Shown here: positions 32,031 through 44,028 of the stretch, in pieces | Layout: the number at the start of each line of letters is the position of its first letter | Position numbering within the stretch: position 1 is the stretch's first letter | Assembly (NCBI RefSeq): GCF_932294415.1 | Contig: NC_065538.1 | Span: 25,011,957-25,075,956, forward strand | Source of the DNA: Quercus robur | Lineage: Eukaryota > Streptophyta > Magnoliopsida > Fagales > Fagaceae | Length of the DNA: 64,000 nt | Direction: 5' to 3' | Translations under genes and position numbers: made by a program | The notes under the pieces: model-generated | Seen by the model: the letters and a program-made list of their open reading frames with translations, nothing else | Told to the model about the DNA's origin: nothing | The model's database searches: none

Positions 32031-32946
32031 CAGATTCCATCATTCTATTTAGAGAGCGGCTTTTAAGTTTTGACAGGTATCAGAGCTTTCATTTTGCTCA
32101 TTCATAACTTCTAGCGTTAAGTTTGATACTACTATTCCTACAAATATAAGTACTTTTGACGAGCACGCTGCTACATCCATACCTATTCCAAATTTGTCTT
32201 CTCTATAGTTCCATTCTTGGACCATAGTTCAATTCATATAATATTAATTATGTAGAGTTACAGAGCTTTTAATTTTTATTTTAATTTTAATTTTTTTGTG
32301 TTCATACTCGTCCAACCTTCATGGTTAGCCCTTGCATGAGTTTGCATGTTCTCTTCTTCTCTATATTGAGCTTGTATCATTTTCTCCATAATCTATTGCA
32401 TCAGCTACTAACGATAGAGGAGGGAATTAACATTTAGTTCCATCCGCTTCATTGGCTGATCTATAACCTGTTCTGATACGAATTCTTGAGGACGCAATTT
32501 TGTTATTAACTGGTTGCTTTGACCAATCCAAAATAATTTATTTGAATATATAGAAGTAGACCCAAAATGACGTTACTACTTACTAGATCCTATGACGCCA
32601 TGTTGCAGTCAACTAATCTGTTCTCTAGGCTGCAGAGAAATTACAATTAACGTAATATTCAAATAATGAGATATTGAAATCTGTCGATTAGTCTATTGAT
32701 TTTTCTTAGTAGTCCATATCAAATCCAAAGTTTTCAAAATGTGGCTGCCATTTTCTTCTATACATCATTAACTAATTATGGTACTTCAATTACATCATTC
32801 AAATTCAGAAACGAGGACTTGACTATATTGAGAGTATAATTTCTACTTGTTAATTCAAACCATTTAGCATTATTTTTATCTGCTAGGAAAAAAAGAAAAC
32901 ACTCCTGCCTATTTGTCAATCTATATATGATTTCATATACTTTGCC

Positions 32947-32955
32947 TATATAAAG
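32947..32955 (+). promoter_or_regulatory. TATA box of the CYP87-type P450 gene
   Basis: TATATAAAG lies 86 bases upstream of the start codon at 33041, giving a short leader of about 50-60 bases. Confidence 0.6.
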
Positions 32956-33040
32956 AGCCACTAATTCTCTCCATAAGAACCAATCCTAAGCTCCCCCTAT
33001 ATTACTGGCATCTGCTACTCCTCCTTGCTACTAGCTAAAG

Positions 33041-36000
33041 ATGTGGTCAGTTTGGCTCCCTGTCGCTAGCTTACTTATAGTGATTGCCACACATTGGCTT
33101 TATAGGTGGAGGAACCCTAAATGCAGTGGAAAATTACCTCCTGGCTCTATGGGCTTTCCACTTATTGGGGAGACCCTTGGTCTTCTTGCGTCAAGCAAGT
33201 CGATAGACACACCACCTTTTATCAAGAATAGGATGAAGAAGTAAGCCCACAATAACCCACATGCAATGTTTTTTGCATCTCATCTAATTTGTTATTCACA
33301 TTTCTGTTGCAAACTTTCTATTCTTGATATGGGTCATTATATTACACAACCACATGCATTTTTTTTTGGTTTTCTTTTTGGTTATATTTACTCCATCTAT
33401 ATAAATATGAAATCTTCGTGTAACCAAGTTATTCTTCTTTTTTTTTTCTTTTGAGGGGTCATTTTAGATATGGTTCAATATTTCGAACAAGCTTGGCAGG
33501 ACGGCCAGTTGTGGTATCATCTGATCCAGAATTCAATTATTATGTTTTTCAACAAGAAGGAAAATTGGTTGAAAGATGGTATATGGACTCCTTTGCAAAA
33601 ATTCTCCACCAAGATGCAGCAAGAATTAATGCTCATAAAAATGTTCATAAGTACCTTCGGAATGTAATCTTGGGTCATTTTGGTCCTGAGGCCCTCAAGG
33701 ATAAGATGCTGCCACAGTTAGAGGATGCAATAAATAAAAGGTTACATGGTTGGTCTAAACTACCCAGTTTGGAAGTGAAAAGCAGCACATCGGCGGTAAG
33801 CTTTTAATAACTAATTTCCATCATGATAATGCGTCAATATTTTTTATATATATATATATATTTATAATTGCTCCCAGTAATTATTTTAGATGGAACTAAT
33901 ATTTTAAACTTCCAAGACATAACCTTTTCAAGAGGTACAAAATAAATGAGAAAAAGGAGATAAATAATCTTAAAATTTTAGTTATTTTTTCATGAAACAA
34001 TGGTAAATATTAAAACATTTGAAAATACATTATAATGATCATTATGGGTTCCGTACTCTCAAAAAACTTGATGCCACATACATTAAAATGGCGTCTCACC
34101 CATCTTTAATTGCTAAAATGCTAATAAAGCTTGGAAACATTGTTTAAGGATCATTAGATGTTCCTTTCTTAGCATTTTGAGTAATTAAAGTTTAAGTAGC
34201 TACTACAAAATACACATTTTTCTTTCTTTAACTACTTATTTGTTGATCATTTGCAGATGATCTTTGATTTTACAGCAAAGCAATTGTTTAGTTTTCAGGC
34301 AGACAAATCAAAGGAAGATATTTGTGGATCTTTTACTAACTTCTTGCAGGGACTTATGTCATTCCCTATTAATATCCCCGGTACTGCTTATCATAGGTGC
34401 CTACAGGCAATTTCCTCAAACTTGATCCTTATAAATTTCAAAATCTAAAACATTCTTCTCATATTATACGTGAATGTAATCTAATATATTTATTCAATTT
34501 TCATACAGAACCAGAAGAAAGCAATAAGCATAATAACTAGCGAACTAGAAGAGAGAAAGAGTAATCCCGAAATTCGCAAAGGAGATTTTCTCGATCAGAT
34601 TCTGGCTGACATGAAAACAGAGACGTTCTTGACAGATAAATTCGTCATCTACATGATGTTTGGGCTTCTCCTTGCTAGCTTTGAGACCATATCGTCAACT
34701 CTTACTTTAGCCATTATGTTAATTAATGAAAACCCAAAAGTGATACAAGAATTAACGGTTAGTGACACAAAGAAGTTCCAAAATTTTACATAACATAGAT
34801 TTAGAAGAAGCTTTTTTGGTGTTTAAATGTTAATATTACTTTAAAATATATATATATATATATATATGTTATTCTTAGGAAGAGCATGAAGCAATTCTTA
34901 AGAACAGAGAAGATATCAATTCTGGGCTTACATGGAAGGAATACAAATCCATGACTTTTACTCATAATGTGAGTAGATAGATACTCCCCCTTTATTTTCA
35001 GGTGCACAATCTTTCTTTTTAACTTTTAACAAAACTTCAAGCTATTGCCAACGATTCTTACAATTCAATGAATTGGAACATATAGGTTATCAATGAATCG
35101 CTTAGACTTGCTAGTTTTGCTCCAGGGATTTTGAGAAGAACCCTCCAAGACATTCAAGTAAATGGTAAGTTCAAAATCAAATTGGTTGACTTGTCAACAT
35201 ATTTTGTCCTTTTTCTTTCCTTTTTTTTTTTTTTTATGGGGGAGGGGGGGGGGGGTTGTTTGGGAATAGCCATACCAATAAAAAACAAATCATTTAATAC
35301 AAAAACTATTTGTTTCACATGACTTTTTGAGTTTATGTTATATTATTTTGTTATTGGACCGGTTGACTGATGTTCTTATAATAAATGATTTTAGAAAAAT
35401 TTTAATACTAATTTCATGAGAAATATAAAAAATTGTAAAAAGAATTCATTGATTTTTTCTATTCTTTTTCCATAAAAAGCTTCTAATTTTTTTTTAAATT
35501 AATGTTCTTAAAACCTCTGTTAACTTTTTCCCATATTAAATAACTAGTTTTTATTGTTGCAAAGTAACAAGTTTGTTGTACTTCAAAAGTGCTTAATAAT
35601 TACTCTCGGAATGGGAGCTAGTATCATTGTAATTAGTTGTTGTCTTGATTATAATGCAAGTCAGAGAATATACGACATGCACGTTAGTTATGAAATAAGT
35701 TGAGAATAATAGGAGGCACGTTGACTGTAGGATATACAATTCCAAAAGGTTGGGCGCTTATGGTAGTTCCAGCCGCCCTTCAACTGAACCCAAGCACTTA
35801 TGAGGATCCTCTTACCTTCAATCCATGGAGATGGCAGGTGGGTTGGTTTTTGTTTTGTTTTTTTCCCAAGTTAAAATCTTGATATATACTCATCATGGAC
35901 TAATTAGTTTTGGTAAGAATCCATAATCTTTGTTCCTATATTTGACTAATCTTTCATTTCATTATGGGATTAAAGAACATCTCAGCAAATGTGTCAGCAA

Positions 36001-36305
36001 AGAATTTCATACCATTTGGGGCAGGCATGACATCATGTGCAGGAGCCGAGTTCAGCAAATTTCTAATGGGTGTTTTCTTTCATATCTTGGTCACCAAATA
36101 CAGGTACTTTATTTCTTATTTTTACATGCATTTATGCAGCACTCAGACAAGTTGAACAAAAACTGATTTTTATTTTGTTAATTTATTGTATTTGGATTAT
36201 GGCTGATTAAGGATGATTACAATCAAAGAAGGAGAGGTGATTCGATCCCCTGCTTTAGGATTTGGAGATGGTTTTCATATTCAGTTTTCAGTAAAGCATG
36301 GATGA
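33041..36305 (+). CDS. Cytochrome P450, CYP87 family
   Basis: Nine exons join in frame to 474 residues: 33041-33240, 33468-33795, 34257-34406, 34509-34757, 34879-34968, 35086-35164, 35731-35837, 35976-36103 and 36212-36305. All introns are GT-AG except the third, which starts GC (CAG|GCAATT). The protein has an N-terminal membrane anchor (WLPVASLLIVIATHWLYRW), a hinge KLPPGSMGFPLIGET, an I-helix ASFET at 282-286, K-helix ESLR at 343-346, FNPWRW in place of PERF, and the heme loop FGAGMTSCAG with Cys422. Overall order and blocks such as IFQQEG-like YVFQQEGKL, GTAYHRCLQ and LTWKEYKSMTF match CYP87. Known CYP87 members are ER mono-oxygenases acting on triterpenoids or sterols. The usual Arg two residues before the heme Cys is Thr here. 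No stop codon interrupts it. Confidence 0.92.
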
Positions 36306-37729
36306 TTTATAGAGATTAATACCGGATCTCGACATTTACTGTACAATAAAATAAAATAAAAAGATACCTAGTTAAAAAAATCATCGTTTCCATGTAGTAT
36401 TAAATGTTAATAAAGTTGACGATGTTGGTCACACTTTGTCTTTCACTTACACTAAATAAAAAGAATTTCTTTTAGTATTTTTAATTAAGCTCTTGGTCTC
36501 TGTATTTTTACAAGAATGAATGTGTGCCTGACCGTATATTTCATTAAATGATTTTTTTTTCCCTACTAAATCTTCTTACAATGTGAAGGTGGTAGTCTTT
36601 GGTCAGAAAAATACAATTTATAAAGTTATAAATAAGAAAATACTGCAGTCATACGTGTGACACAAGCAGTGCTATAACATTAATAAAAATAAATAAATAA
36701 ATAAATAAGCAAGCAATGTTACACCCTTCCCAGACCAACAAAATGAATGCTCCATGGAACGCTGGATATGATCAATTTGTTTTTATTCGATAATTACAAA
36801 TGGGGAAGAAAATATTAAAACATTTGACGTTTTCGTTGAAAATATAAAAAATGTGGCTTTGACCAAGGCTTTGATATTATGATTATTAATTGTATGCCTT
36901 TTGTGACTTTCCATCCAAATAAAATCGTACTTTCTTTTTATGAGTAGTAGCGAAACTTCAGCCGAAACTTTGGCCAAGGCTTCGTAAAATGGGGGAAAAT
37001 TTTGTGAATAAGTGATTTTGATTGCTCTCTTAAAAAAAAAAAAAAAAAAAATGTTACGAGTCATTAGGGATACAAAGTTTTGGCCAAAGCTTTCCCATGT
37101 TTGACATAAGAATACAATCTAATAATCTATGGAGGCCTTTGGGAATTAGGGATACAAGATGTTGTAGCACGCAAAAGAAGAAATTTAAGATAGTTAATTA
37201 CTGTATCTATGCAAGGCACGTGATCGTTATTCAAACATTTGGACTTTGCTCTAGAATTTGAGACTTACAGGCGGCTAGGTCAATGACATGCCTAAGTTAC
37301 AAATAAAATATGGAAGACCTCTTCCTTTCCTTTCTTCTACTAAAAATAAAAATAAATTAGAATTAGGAAAACAAAAATGTCTCTAACGTATCTGTCCAAG
37401 AACTATACTTATCACAACTTCTACCACACATTTGTTTTACAACTATTTTACGTGATAGACTTTGACATTTGCCACATTAGAACTATGGCAAAGTTGTGTC
37501 ACAAAATGTTATGGTCTTAGATTTTCTTGCCCAAAAAAAAAAAAAAAAAAAAAATTTATATCCCATTTTTTTTTATATATTTTATTTTAAGACTTCAACT
37601 ATTTTATAAATTAAAAAAAAAAAAAAAGTGAAAAGAATATGTGATAGTTGAAAATTTGTAATTGGTGGAATATGAAAGGTAAGACATAAAGTTTGTACGT
37701 GTTCATGGATTGAGATTGTATGGTGCAGT
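36306..37729. other. Intergenic region downstream of the P450 gene
   Basis: AT-rich; (AAAT)n at 36688-36708, poly(A) runs at 37031-37051 and 37532-37553. No gene seen. Confidence 0.5.
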
Positions 37730-38500
37730 ATCTTTAAGCGAAGTGTTACGTCGACATTATTTTCACAACAAATCATAAGTGGTAAGTTGTTATTGGTTCT
37801 AATTTGAAGCCACCTTTAAAATTAGAGAAGTATTATGTCCACAACATTTTCACAACAAATCATAAGTAGTTAGTTGTTATTAGTACAAATTTAAACCTAC
37901 TACTGAGATTACTTTTTATAAAAATATCATATTTTATTTTAATACTCATTTATGTGAATTGAGGAAATCAACTTAAGTGTACAGTTATTTCTAAATATTA
38001 TATGTTATAATAAGTTACCATTTATACTAGCATTTACTATTTGATTAAATTGAAAGTCAAAATAGTTGGCAATATTTCAAATAAGGCAAGACTTGAGTAC
38101 AGTACTTAGGTACTGTTTCTTATGTTTCATTCTTAAAATTTTGCCATGTGGCTTTTTTCTCATAGGATGGAAGTATATTTTTTAGTTAAGTAGTCACATG
38201 GCAGAATCTTAAAAATTGAACAACACCTAAAGTATCGTACATAAATTTTGTCATTTCAAATATATATTCTGAAACTTTCTAAACGGATTTGTAAAGTTCA
38301 ACCACTTTATGGACCATTTAAATGATAGAGAAATGTTATGATTACAACATTTTCACAACAAATCCTAAGTGACAAGTTGGTTGTTATTATTGGGGAAAAA
38401 AAGTAATCTCAGTGATAGATTCAAATTAAAACCAATAACAACTAACTACTTATGATTTATTGTGAAAATGTTGTGAATGTAGTACTTCTCTAAATGATAT
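37730..38500. mobile_element. Cluster of related MITEs and half-copies
   Basis: A foldback copy at about 38333-38497 has arms AGAGAAATGTTATGATTACA...CACAACAAATCCTAAGTG and the inverted CACTTATGATTTATTGTGAA-like strand ending CTACTTCTCT-type sequence. Two direct half-copies (ACATTTTCACAACAAATCAT) lie near 37755-37800 and 37835-37890. Confidence 0.6.
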
Positions 38501-38515
38501 CAAACATTTTGATTC

Positions 38516-39422
38516 TGTTTGTTTGTTTAGACCTCTTAAAGCAGATTGTTTAACCTAATATATTAGCCAAGTGATTACTTAAGTTAATTATTTAGATCTA
38601 AGTTAAAAAATAATAAATCATATCATGCAAAGAGTTAAAAAATAATAAATCATATCATGCAAAGCAGCAAAAAGTAAATAACACCACGATATGATGATCT
38701 AGGAAAACCAATGAAACGAACTGTTTCAAGGTAAAAACTTGGGACAGATTTGACCTAGCAATCCTCAAAGTAAAACAAATCTACTATAAGAAAATCGAAG
38801 TTTTACAATCAGATTCAACTCTAAATCTATTGCTACTTTAAGCAGTAACTTATTGACACGGTCACGTGCAAGCTCCGAATCCATGGACTCCTCTTCTTGA
38901 ACTTATTGCAACATGAGGACCCACGCTTGTGACTTTGAGATCCTACTCAAAGGTTCCAGATCACCTTCACTTGTTGATCTTTGTAGCAGCAACTAGGTTC
39001 TACCAATACTTGATTGTAGATCTTACTCTGGTAGACGCTTGTGTAGTTAAATGATACAACACAGATCTCACAAGGAGCAACACACAAGTCTTCCAAAGGT
39101 CTCTAAAACATAGCTAGGGTTTCCCTTTTATATGTGGACAAATTGGATTGAATCCCTAAACGTTTTTGTGGGCTTGGGCCTCATTTTAAAATTCCACAGA
39201 TTCTGATTTTTGCAATTCTTGATCGGTCGAATCTAATTTTCGATCGCTCAAGCTTGGCAAATTTTGACTCTTCTTTTCTGTAGTTAGCTTGAACTTGAAC
39301 CTTGAAACATACACCTTTGAGTAATGCTTAAACACATAGACTAGACAAGTTTTATTCTCGGTTTGCCAACATATACCAAATAGAATTGTAAACATTTAAT
39401 CCTAAAATTTTAAAACCTAACA
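38516..39422 (-). mobile_element. LTR remnant of the Copia-like family (older relative of 41512-42362)
   Basis: TG at 38516 to CA at 39422, 907 bp. It is alignable with the LTRs at 41512 and 54717 (shared TTTAGACC start, AAATCATATCATGCAAAGCA, GTGCAAGCTCCGAATCCATG, TTTGCCAACA and AACCTAACA end). Flanks GATTC/CATTC could be a decayed 5-bp duplication. However, CTTTGGCCAGGGACAAG after it resembles the internal sequence next to the 3' LTR, so it may be a truncated element and not a clean solo LTR. Confidence 0.75.
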
Positions 39423-40059
39423 CATTCTTTGGCCAGGGACAAGTAACATGCCTGGCTATTATATATAAAGTAATAAAAAGTTTCAGAATCACCTTATTTG
39501 GATTACTAAGCTACAGACTTTCAAAAAACAATTTTGTTGTTGTTCTAAACACTCACCGTCCACTGGTTCTTACTCTTAACAAAATATTTTATTTTTAACT
39601 CTATATTCTGGGAAAAGAAAGTGCTATAGAGCTTATATCCTACAAGCAGTGTAGGCTCGCAAGGATAATCAGCAAGGTAACTGGATTGTTGTATCATTGG
39701 GACAATGTGCAAAAATTATTTGTCTAACTACAACGAATAAACTATAGATGATTTGTCTCAAGATAGTGACTTGGTGCATGCCTCATCTCTGCCACCTCTT
39801 TTGGTATATCATTTATGTGTAAATTTTAAGGAAAAGTAAGAGAATATCTCTCACCTGATATTTGTTATAAAAGTGTCGTGGATATTGCATTTCTTTACCT
39901 TTAATGTCAGCCATTCAATAACCACTGCCCCGCCTTGCCGGTTTTTGTCTGGTCATAAAATCCTTAAAATCTATGCTTCTACCAACCTACCAACAGCAGT
40001 TGTTTATAAATATAAAAACAGCAGTTGTTGGTCTTTGCCAAGGTCAGATTGTGCCTAGA
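39423..40059. other. Intergenic stretch
   Basis: No gene or repeat recognised beyond the possible internal LTR-element remnant in the first 30 bases. Confidence 0.4.
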
Positions 40060-40335
40060 CTATATGAGGTATATGGGTGTCAACTTTGGAGGCAACCTTT
40101 GACAAAGTTGGTGAAAAAATAACATGAGGGATTGTTCATGTGGAGCACAACGCGATGCTTTGCTGGAATTCCGCACCATTTGCATAAAATTAAGTGCGTA
40201 AATCATCAGTTTGTGGTTTCCTTCCAACCCCTGTATATTTTGCATAAAATTTAACAAGTAGAAGAATAGTAGAACCAGCAGCAGCAGCCATGATACGGAA
40301 GCAATTGCAGCCTCTATTGATGCTAAAACCTCCAT
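40060..40335 (-). pseudogene. Relic resembling the N-terminus of a CYP72-type cytochrome P450
   Basis: Reads MEVLASIEAAIASVSWLLLL with a hydrophobic anchor, then QGLEGNHKLMI, then LMLFFHQLCQRLPPKL. The order anchor, QGLxGNxxxLM and FFHQ matches the start of CYP72 proteins, but the Trp/Arg-rich segment after the anchor and all later P450 motifs are missing or scrambled. It ends at 40060. The open frame may be chance survival of a decayed gene. Confidence 0.4.
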
Positions 40336-40856
40336 TTGCTTGTTGAGGAGTTCAAGCCACAGCTATGGGACACCACAAAGTGACACTTTTTGATGTCCCA
40401 CAGCTACGTGGTCTTTGAAAAAAATTTGATAGGATAATTGTTTTCAAAAGTGACACTTGCAAGCCTAATATTAGGTGCGATTTTTGCTTAATTAATGGTA
40501 CCCTTGATATTAACAAAAAATCTACAAAGTTACAAACACTGCAGTGGTCCTTAGTTAGGTCCTTCCCATGTCATTTTGTAGCTTAAACCACAATTGCGTA
40601 TAATGTACAATCTGAGAATGTTCGGTCTTAGAAACTGATTCTTTTGTATCCTTCTCTGCTAGTTCTCTCCTTTGGCAATAAATGTTTTTCTTTTTCAATG
40701 GTGGAAAAATAAATATATATATTCCAAGTCGTCCCAAGTAAAACTTTTAAGGAATACAAAACTGCCAAGCCCAAGAGTTCAATTTTTCTTGCCAACACTC
40801 TAAAAGGGTGACATTTTGTTGTGTCTGTAGAACGACAAAGTAAACTTCGACTATTT

Positions 40857-41285
40857 GATGCCCAATTAAACTTGTGAGTGCCACACAATTTTTCTTCCAA
40901 AAAGTCTAGAGACACACCCTTCGTGAGAAATGTCCAAAACGAGATTATCACTCTAACAACAACTCTACTTAGTTCTTTATTTCTTACTCACAGATTAGCT
41001 TTCACATTAACAGAGAACAATATGATCCCCAATTAAACTTGTGGGCGGCGCCACACAATTTTTCTTCAACCTAAGTTCAAACATAGATTTTATGTCACTC
41101 TAACTCCAACTCTACTACATTCTTTCTTTCATACTCATAGATCAGTTTTCATATTCATAGAGAATAATCTGATCCACAATTAAACTCGAGGGCCCCACAC
41201 AAATTTTCTTCACCTTTGACAAAAGTCCAAATATTGATAATATATCACCCTAATTCCAACTCCAACTCAATTCATTCTTTCCAAT
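40857..41285. repeat. Three diverged tandem units (~120-165 bp)
   Basis: Each unit has CCCAATTAAACTTGTG (or CACAATTAAACTCGAG), CCACACAATTTTTCTTC, then a stretch ending CTAACTCCAACTCTAC-TTCTTT and CATAGATCAG-like sequence. Units begin near 40857, 41028 and 41174. Confidence 0.7.
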
Positions 41286-41506
41286 ATATATATTATTTAA
41301 GTATTTATTAAATGAAATCAAATATTACACATTCAAGCTAGGGCATGACAAACAAAACTTGTCCTCGCCTTGTCATATCTTTAGAGTGGGGCAAAACCGC
41401 ATAAAGCGTAATGAAGGCATGTTGGATGAGGTATGGGGAATTTTTGTCATCTCTAATTTAAAAAGAAAAATATTTCCATAAGGAAACATAAGTTAATTCT
41501 TATATC
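41286..41506. other. Intergenic stretch before the Copia-like element
   Basis: Nothing recognised; the last five bases before 41512 (ACATC, 41507-41511) are the target-site duplication of the large element. Confidence 0.4.
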
Positions 41507-41511
41507 ACATC

Positions 41512-42362
41512 TGACAGTTTTTAGACCCCTTAAACAATTGATTAAACCTAGGTAATTAGCCAAGTTGTTACTTAGTCCAATTAAACAAGTCTAGGTTATC
41601 ACAATAATAAAGATCAAATCATGCAAAGCAACGGAAAATAAATAACACAAAATATGATCACCCAGGAAACCAAACCGGTAAAAACCTAGGGAGGATTTGA
41701 CCTAGCTATCCTCAAGGTAAACTTGAATCCACTATCTTGAAAGAATCGAAGTTCATACAAAAGGACTTACAAGCACCCCCGCTTGACTTCCTAATGCTAC
41801 CAACCAGTAGAACTTACTGACATGACCACGTGCAAGCTCCGAATCCATGGACTCCTTCTTTTTTGGATTCCCACCAGCTACAAGCACCCCCGTTTGTGTA
41901 TTCTTTAAGCTTTAATAGCAGCAAACGAATTGATCATCAAGGTGTAGAAAATATCTCCTCCTTGAAAACCCTAAGTTTGTGTAAAGGAAAGCTCCTCTAG
42001 ATCTCACAAGAGATTTACATAAACCGCAATATGAGCAACACTAAAACGTGGCTAGGGTTTGCCTTTTATACTTAGGACAAATAAGAAACTCTAAAAACGT
42101 TTTAAAACAAATAGGGCTGAGTTGGACGAATCTGAAGAAAAGCGATCTGCCCGAGCTTCGATCGGTCGAGCCTAAGCTTCGATCGATCGAGCCAGGCCGA
42201 AAGCCACAGTGCTTCCTGCTTTAAACTCGATTCCAACTTTACATTGACATACAACTTTTAGCTAGCTTTAAACACTTCTAAACACATTGTTTTGATCATG
42301 GTTTGCCAACAATACAAATTAGAGTTCTAAATACATAAAATCCTAAACTTTAGAACCTAACA
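41512..42362 (-). repeat. 3' LTR of the outer Copia-like element
   Basis: 851 bp, plus-strand ends TGACAGTTTTTAGACC and AGAACCTAACA. Carries the CpG palindromes TCGATCGGTCGA and TCGATCGATCGA near 42160-42192. Adjacent AACTTCCCCTTTGG (42363 on) is the purine tract seen from the plus strand. Confidence 0.9.
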
Positions 42363-42898
42363 AACTTCCCCTTTGGCAATCCGTGACAAAACACAACTTA
42401 GAAGCTCAAAGTTTACAAAATGAAAAGCCCTTTACAAAATAATGCTCATAAACCAAATTCAATCCTAACTACTATCCATTAGTTGCAAGTGTAGACAACA
42501 GCTCAATTGAATCAACCTGTATATTTCCTGAAACACTAAAAAAAATGCATAACCGCATGTGTGGAAATAATACAAGTAAAAAAAATAACTTCTTGATTTC
42601 AAAAAACACATAAATAAAGACATATCAATGAATAACTCATAAATATAAATCAATAAGCAGTTTGAAACAAGAAACAAATAAAGTACCAACAAAAACATAA
42701 AACTCCCCCTAACATGAATATCCCATCAAAAACAAGGTAAGACCTAAAAATGTTAAGTACATAGTGAAGTACCTAGATACAATCTAAAACTCCACAAGCT
42801 CTAACCAAAAACAAATAATCTCCCCCTGAAAACAAAAAACCTACAAGTACTCCCCCTTTTTGTGACGGAATGCCAAAGGGCAAACAAGATATCCATCA

Positions 42899-43978
42899 TC
42901 AAAAGGAAGGTGGTCTAAACTGCGCCAACTCCGCACACAAGGCACGAATCTCATCAAGTACGTCCACCAAAATCTGTCCTTGAGTCGCCTGAACGGTCAA
43001 GACATGATCCAACGTGCGATGAATGTTTGAATCATCCGAAGCAATCGGTGGAGGAATAGCAGCATCAGCATCAGCAGCAGCACCTGAAGTCTTAGCAGCA
43101 GCTGTACCTGTAGAAGAGGGAGGAGGGGGAACACTACTAGATGACGCACCTCTAGGACGAGGAGGAGTAACTCTCAACTGAGCAGCCCTCTGACGAAGAA
43201 AGGTGGCACCTATGGGAGCTATCACATGAACAGGCTCACCCGACGGAAAACCATCTAGACCTAAGTAGAGCAGAATCCTATGAATGAAAATAGGATGAAT
43301 CAGCGCATGCCTTACGGCAGAACTCCTATGAACCTCGTTCAAAGAACGAAAGAACAAGTGAGGAAAACTGATGGACGCTCCTGAAGCAAAGGCGAACAAA
43401 AACACACATCGCTCTAAAGGGATTGTGTGGAAGTGAGAGATAGGCCACAAGGAATGACATGCAATCCTAAAGAAGAGATAGGCAGTCTCGGTAAGCTCAG
43501 CGGACGTGATCCGAGGATCAGAACCCCACTAGATAGATGACCCAGTGATGTAAGACATGACAACGTCTAAAGAGGGTGACTCATCATAGGGATAGTCAGC
43601 ATCCCGAACAACCGGCACCCTAAAAGCCTCGGTCGCTACCCGAGGGGTAATGGTGAACTCTACACCTCGTATCCAACTCCTAACTAGGGTGTTGGAATCA
43701 TAGATGTGGCAAGAGAGGTTCGAGTAGAACTCTCTAATCAGGGCGGTCGGAGGTGGATGATTTATCTCTACGAGAGGCAACCAACCCCTAGACTTAAAAT
43801 TGGCCCTAATGGCCGGATCAAGCGCATCTAACACAACAGCTCGCTCAGACCAGATCTTACGCCTACAGTTCAAGGTGTCATAGGCTTCTTTACACTTGTC
43901 ATTCTTAAACAGCTCAACTCTAGGTGGAGACTCAGAGGAAGTGGAAGTGGTCCTATGAGCTCTAGTTTTTCTAGGCAT
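42899..43978 (-). pseudogene. Putative plant transposon protein ('Transposase_32'-type) ORF in the outer element
   Basis: From ATG 43978, 359 codons in one frame with a single TAG at 43529-43531. It begins MPRKTRAHRTTSTSSESPPR. The core contains RGWLPLVEINHPPPTALIRE, FYSNLSCHIYD, WIRGVEFTITPRVATEAFRV and, after the stop, a region rich in Pro, Ser and Ala ending in IRALCAELAQFRPPSF. The order W-L-x(n)-IREFY-x(n)-V-RG-x-x-x-x-IT is that of the widespread 'putative plant transposon protein' domain (Pfam PF20167, assigned by eye). Its function is unknown. It lies between gag and the 3' LTR of the outer element, on the same strand; the nested LTR element starts 51 bases upstream of its ATG. Confidence 0.65.
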
Positions 43979-44028
43979 GGTGCTAAGATAAGGATCAAAA
44001 CACAGAGCGAAAGAACAAAAACCACAAA

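Larger units (their letters stand above)
30587..32940. other. Intergenic region upstream of the P450 gene
   Basis: AT-rich. CTTGGACTGAGTGGGAGACT-like sequence repeats near 30897-30975. No ORF or RNA gene is supported. Contains the dispersed repeat and microsatellite listed separately. Confidence 0.5.

Noticed and set aside
38511..39427. Calling the 907-bp LTR a certain solo LTR
   Set aside because: The flanks match only 4 of 5 bases and the right flank looks like internal element sequence, so a truncated element is equally likely.
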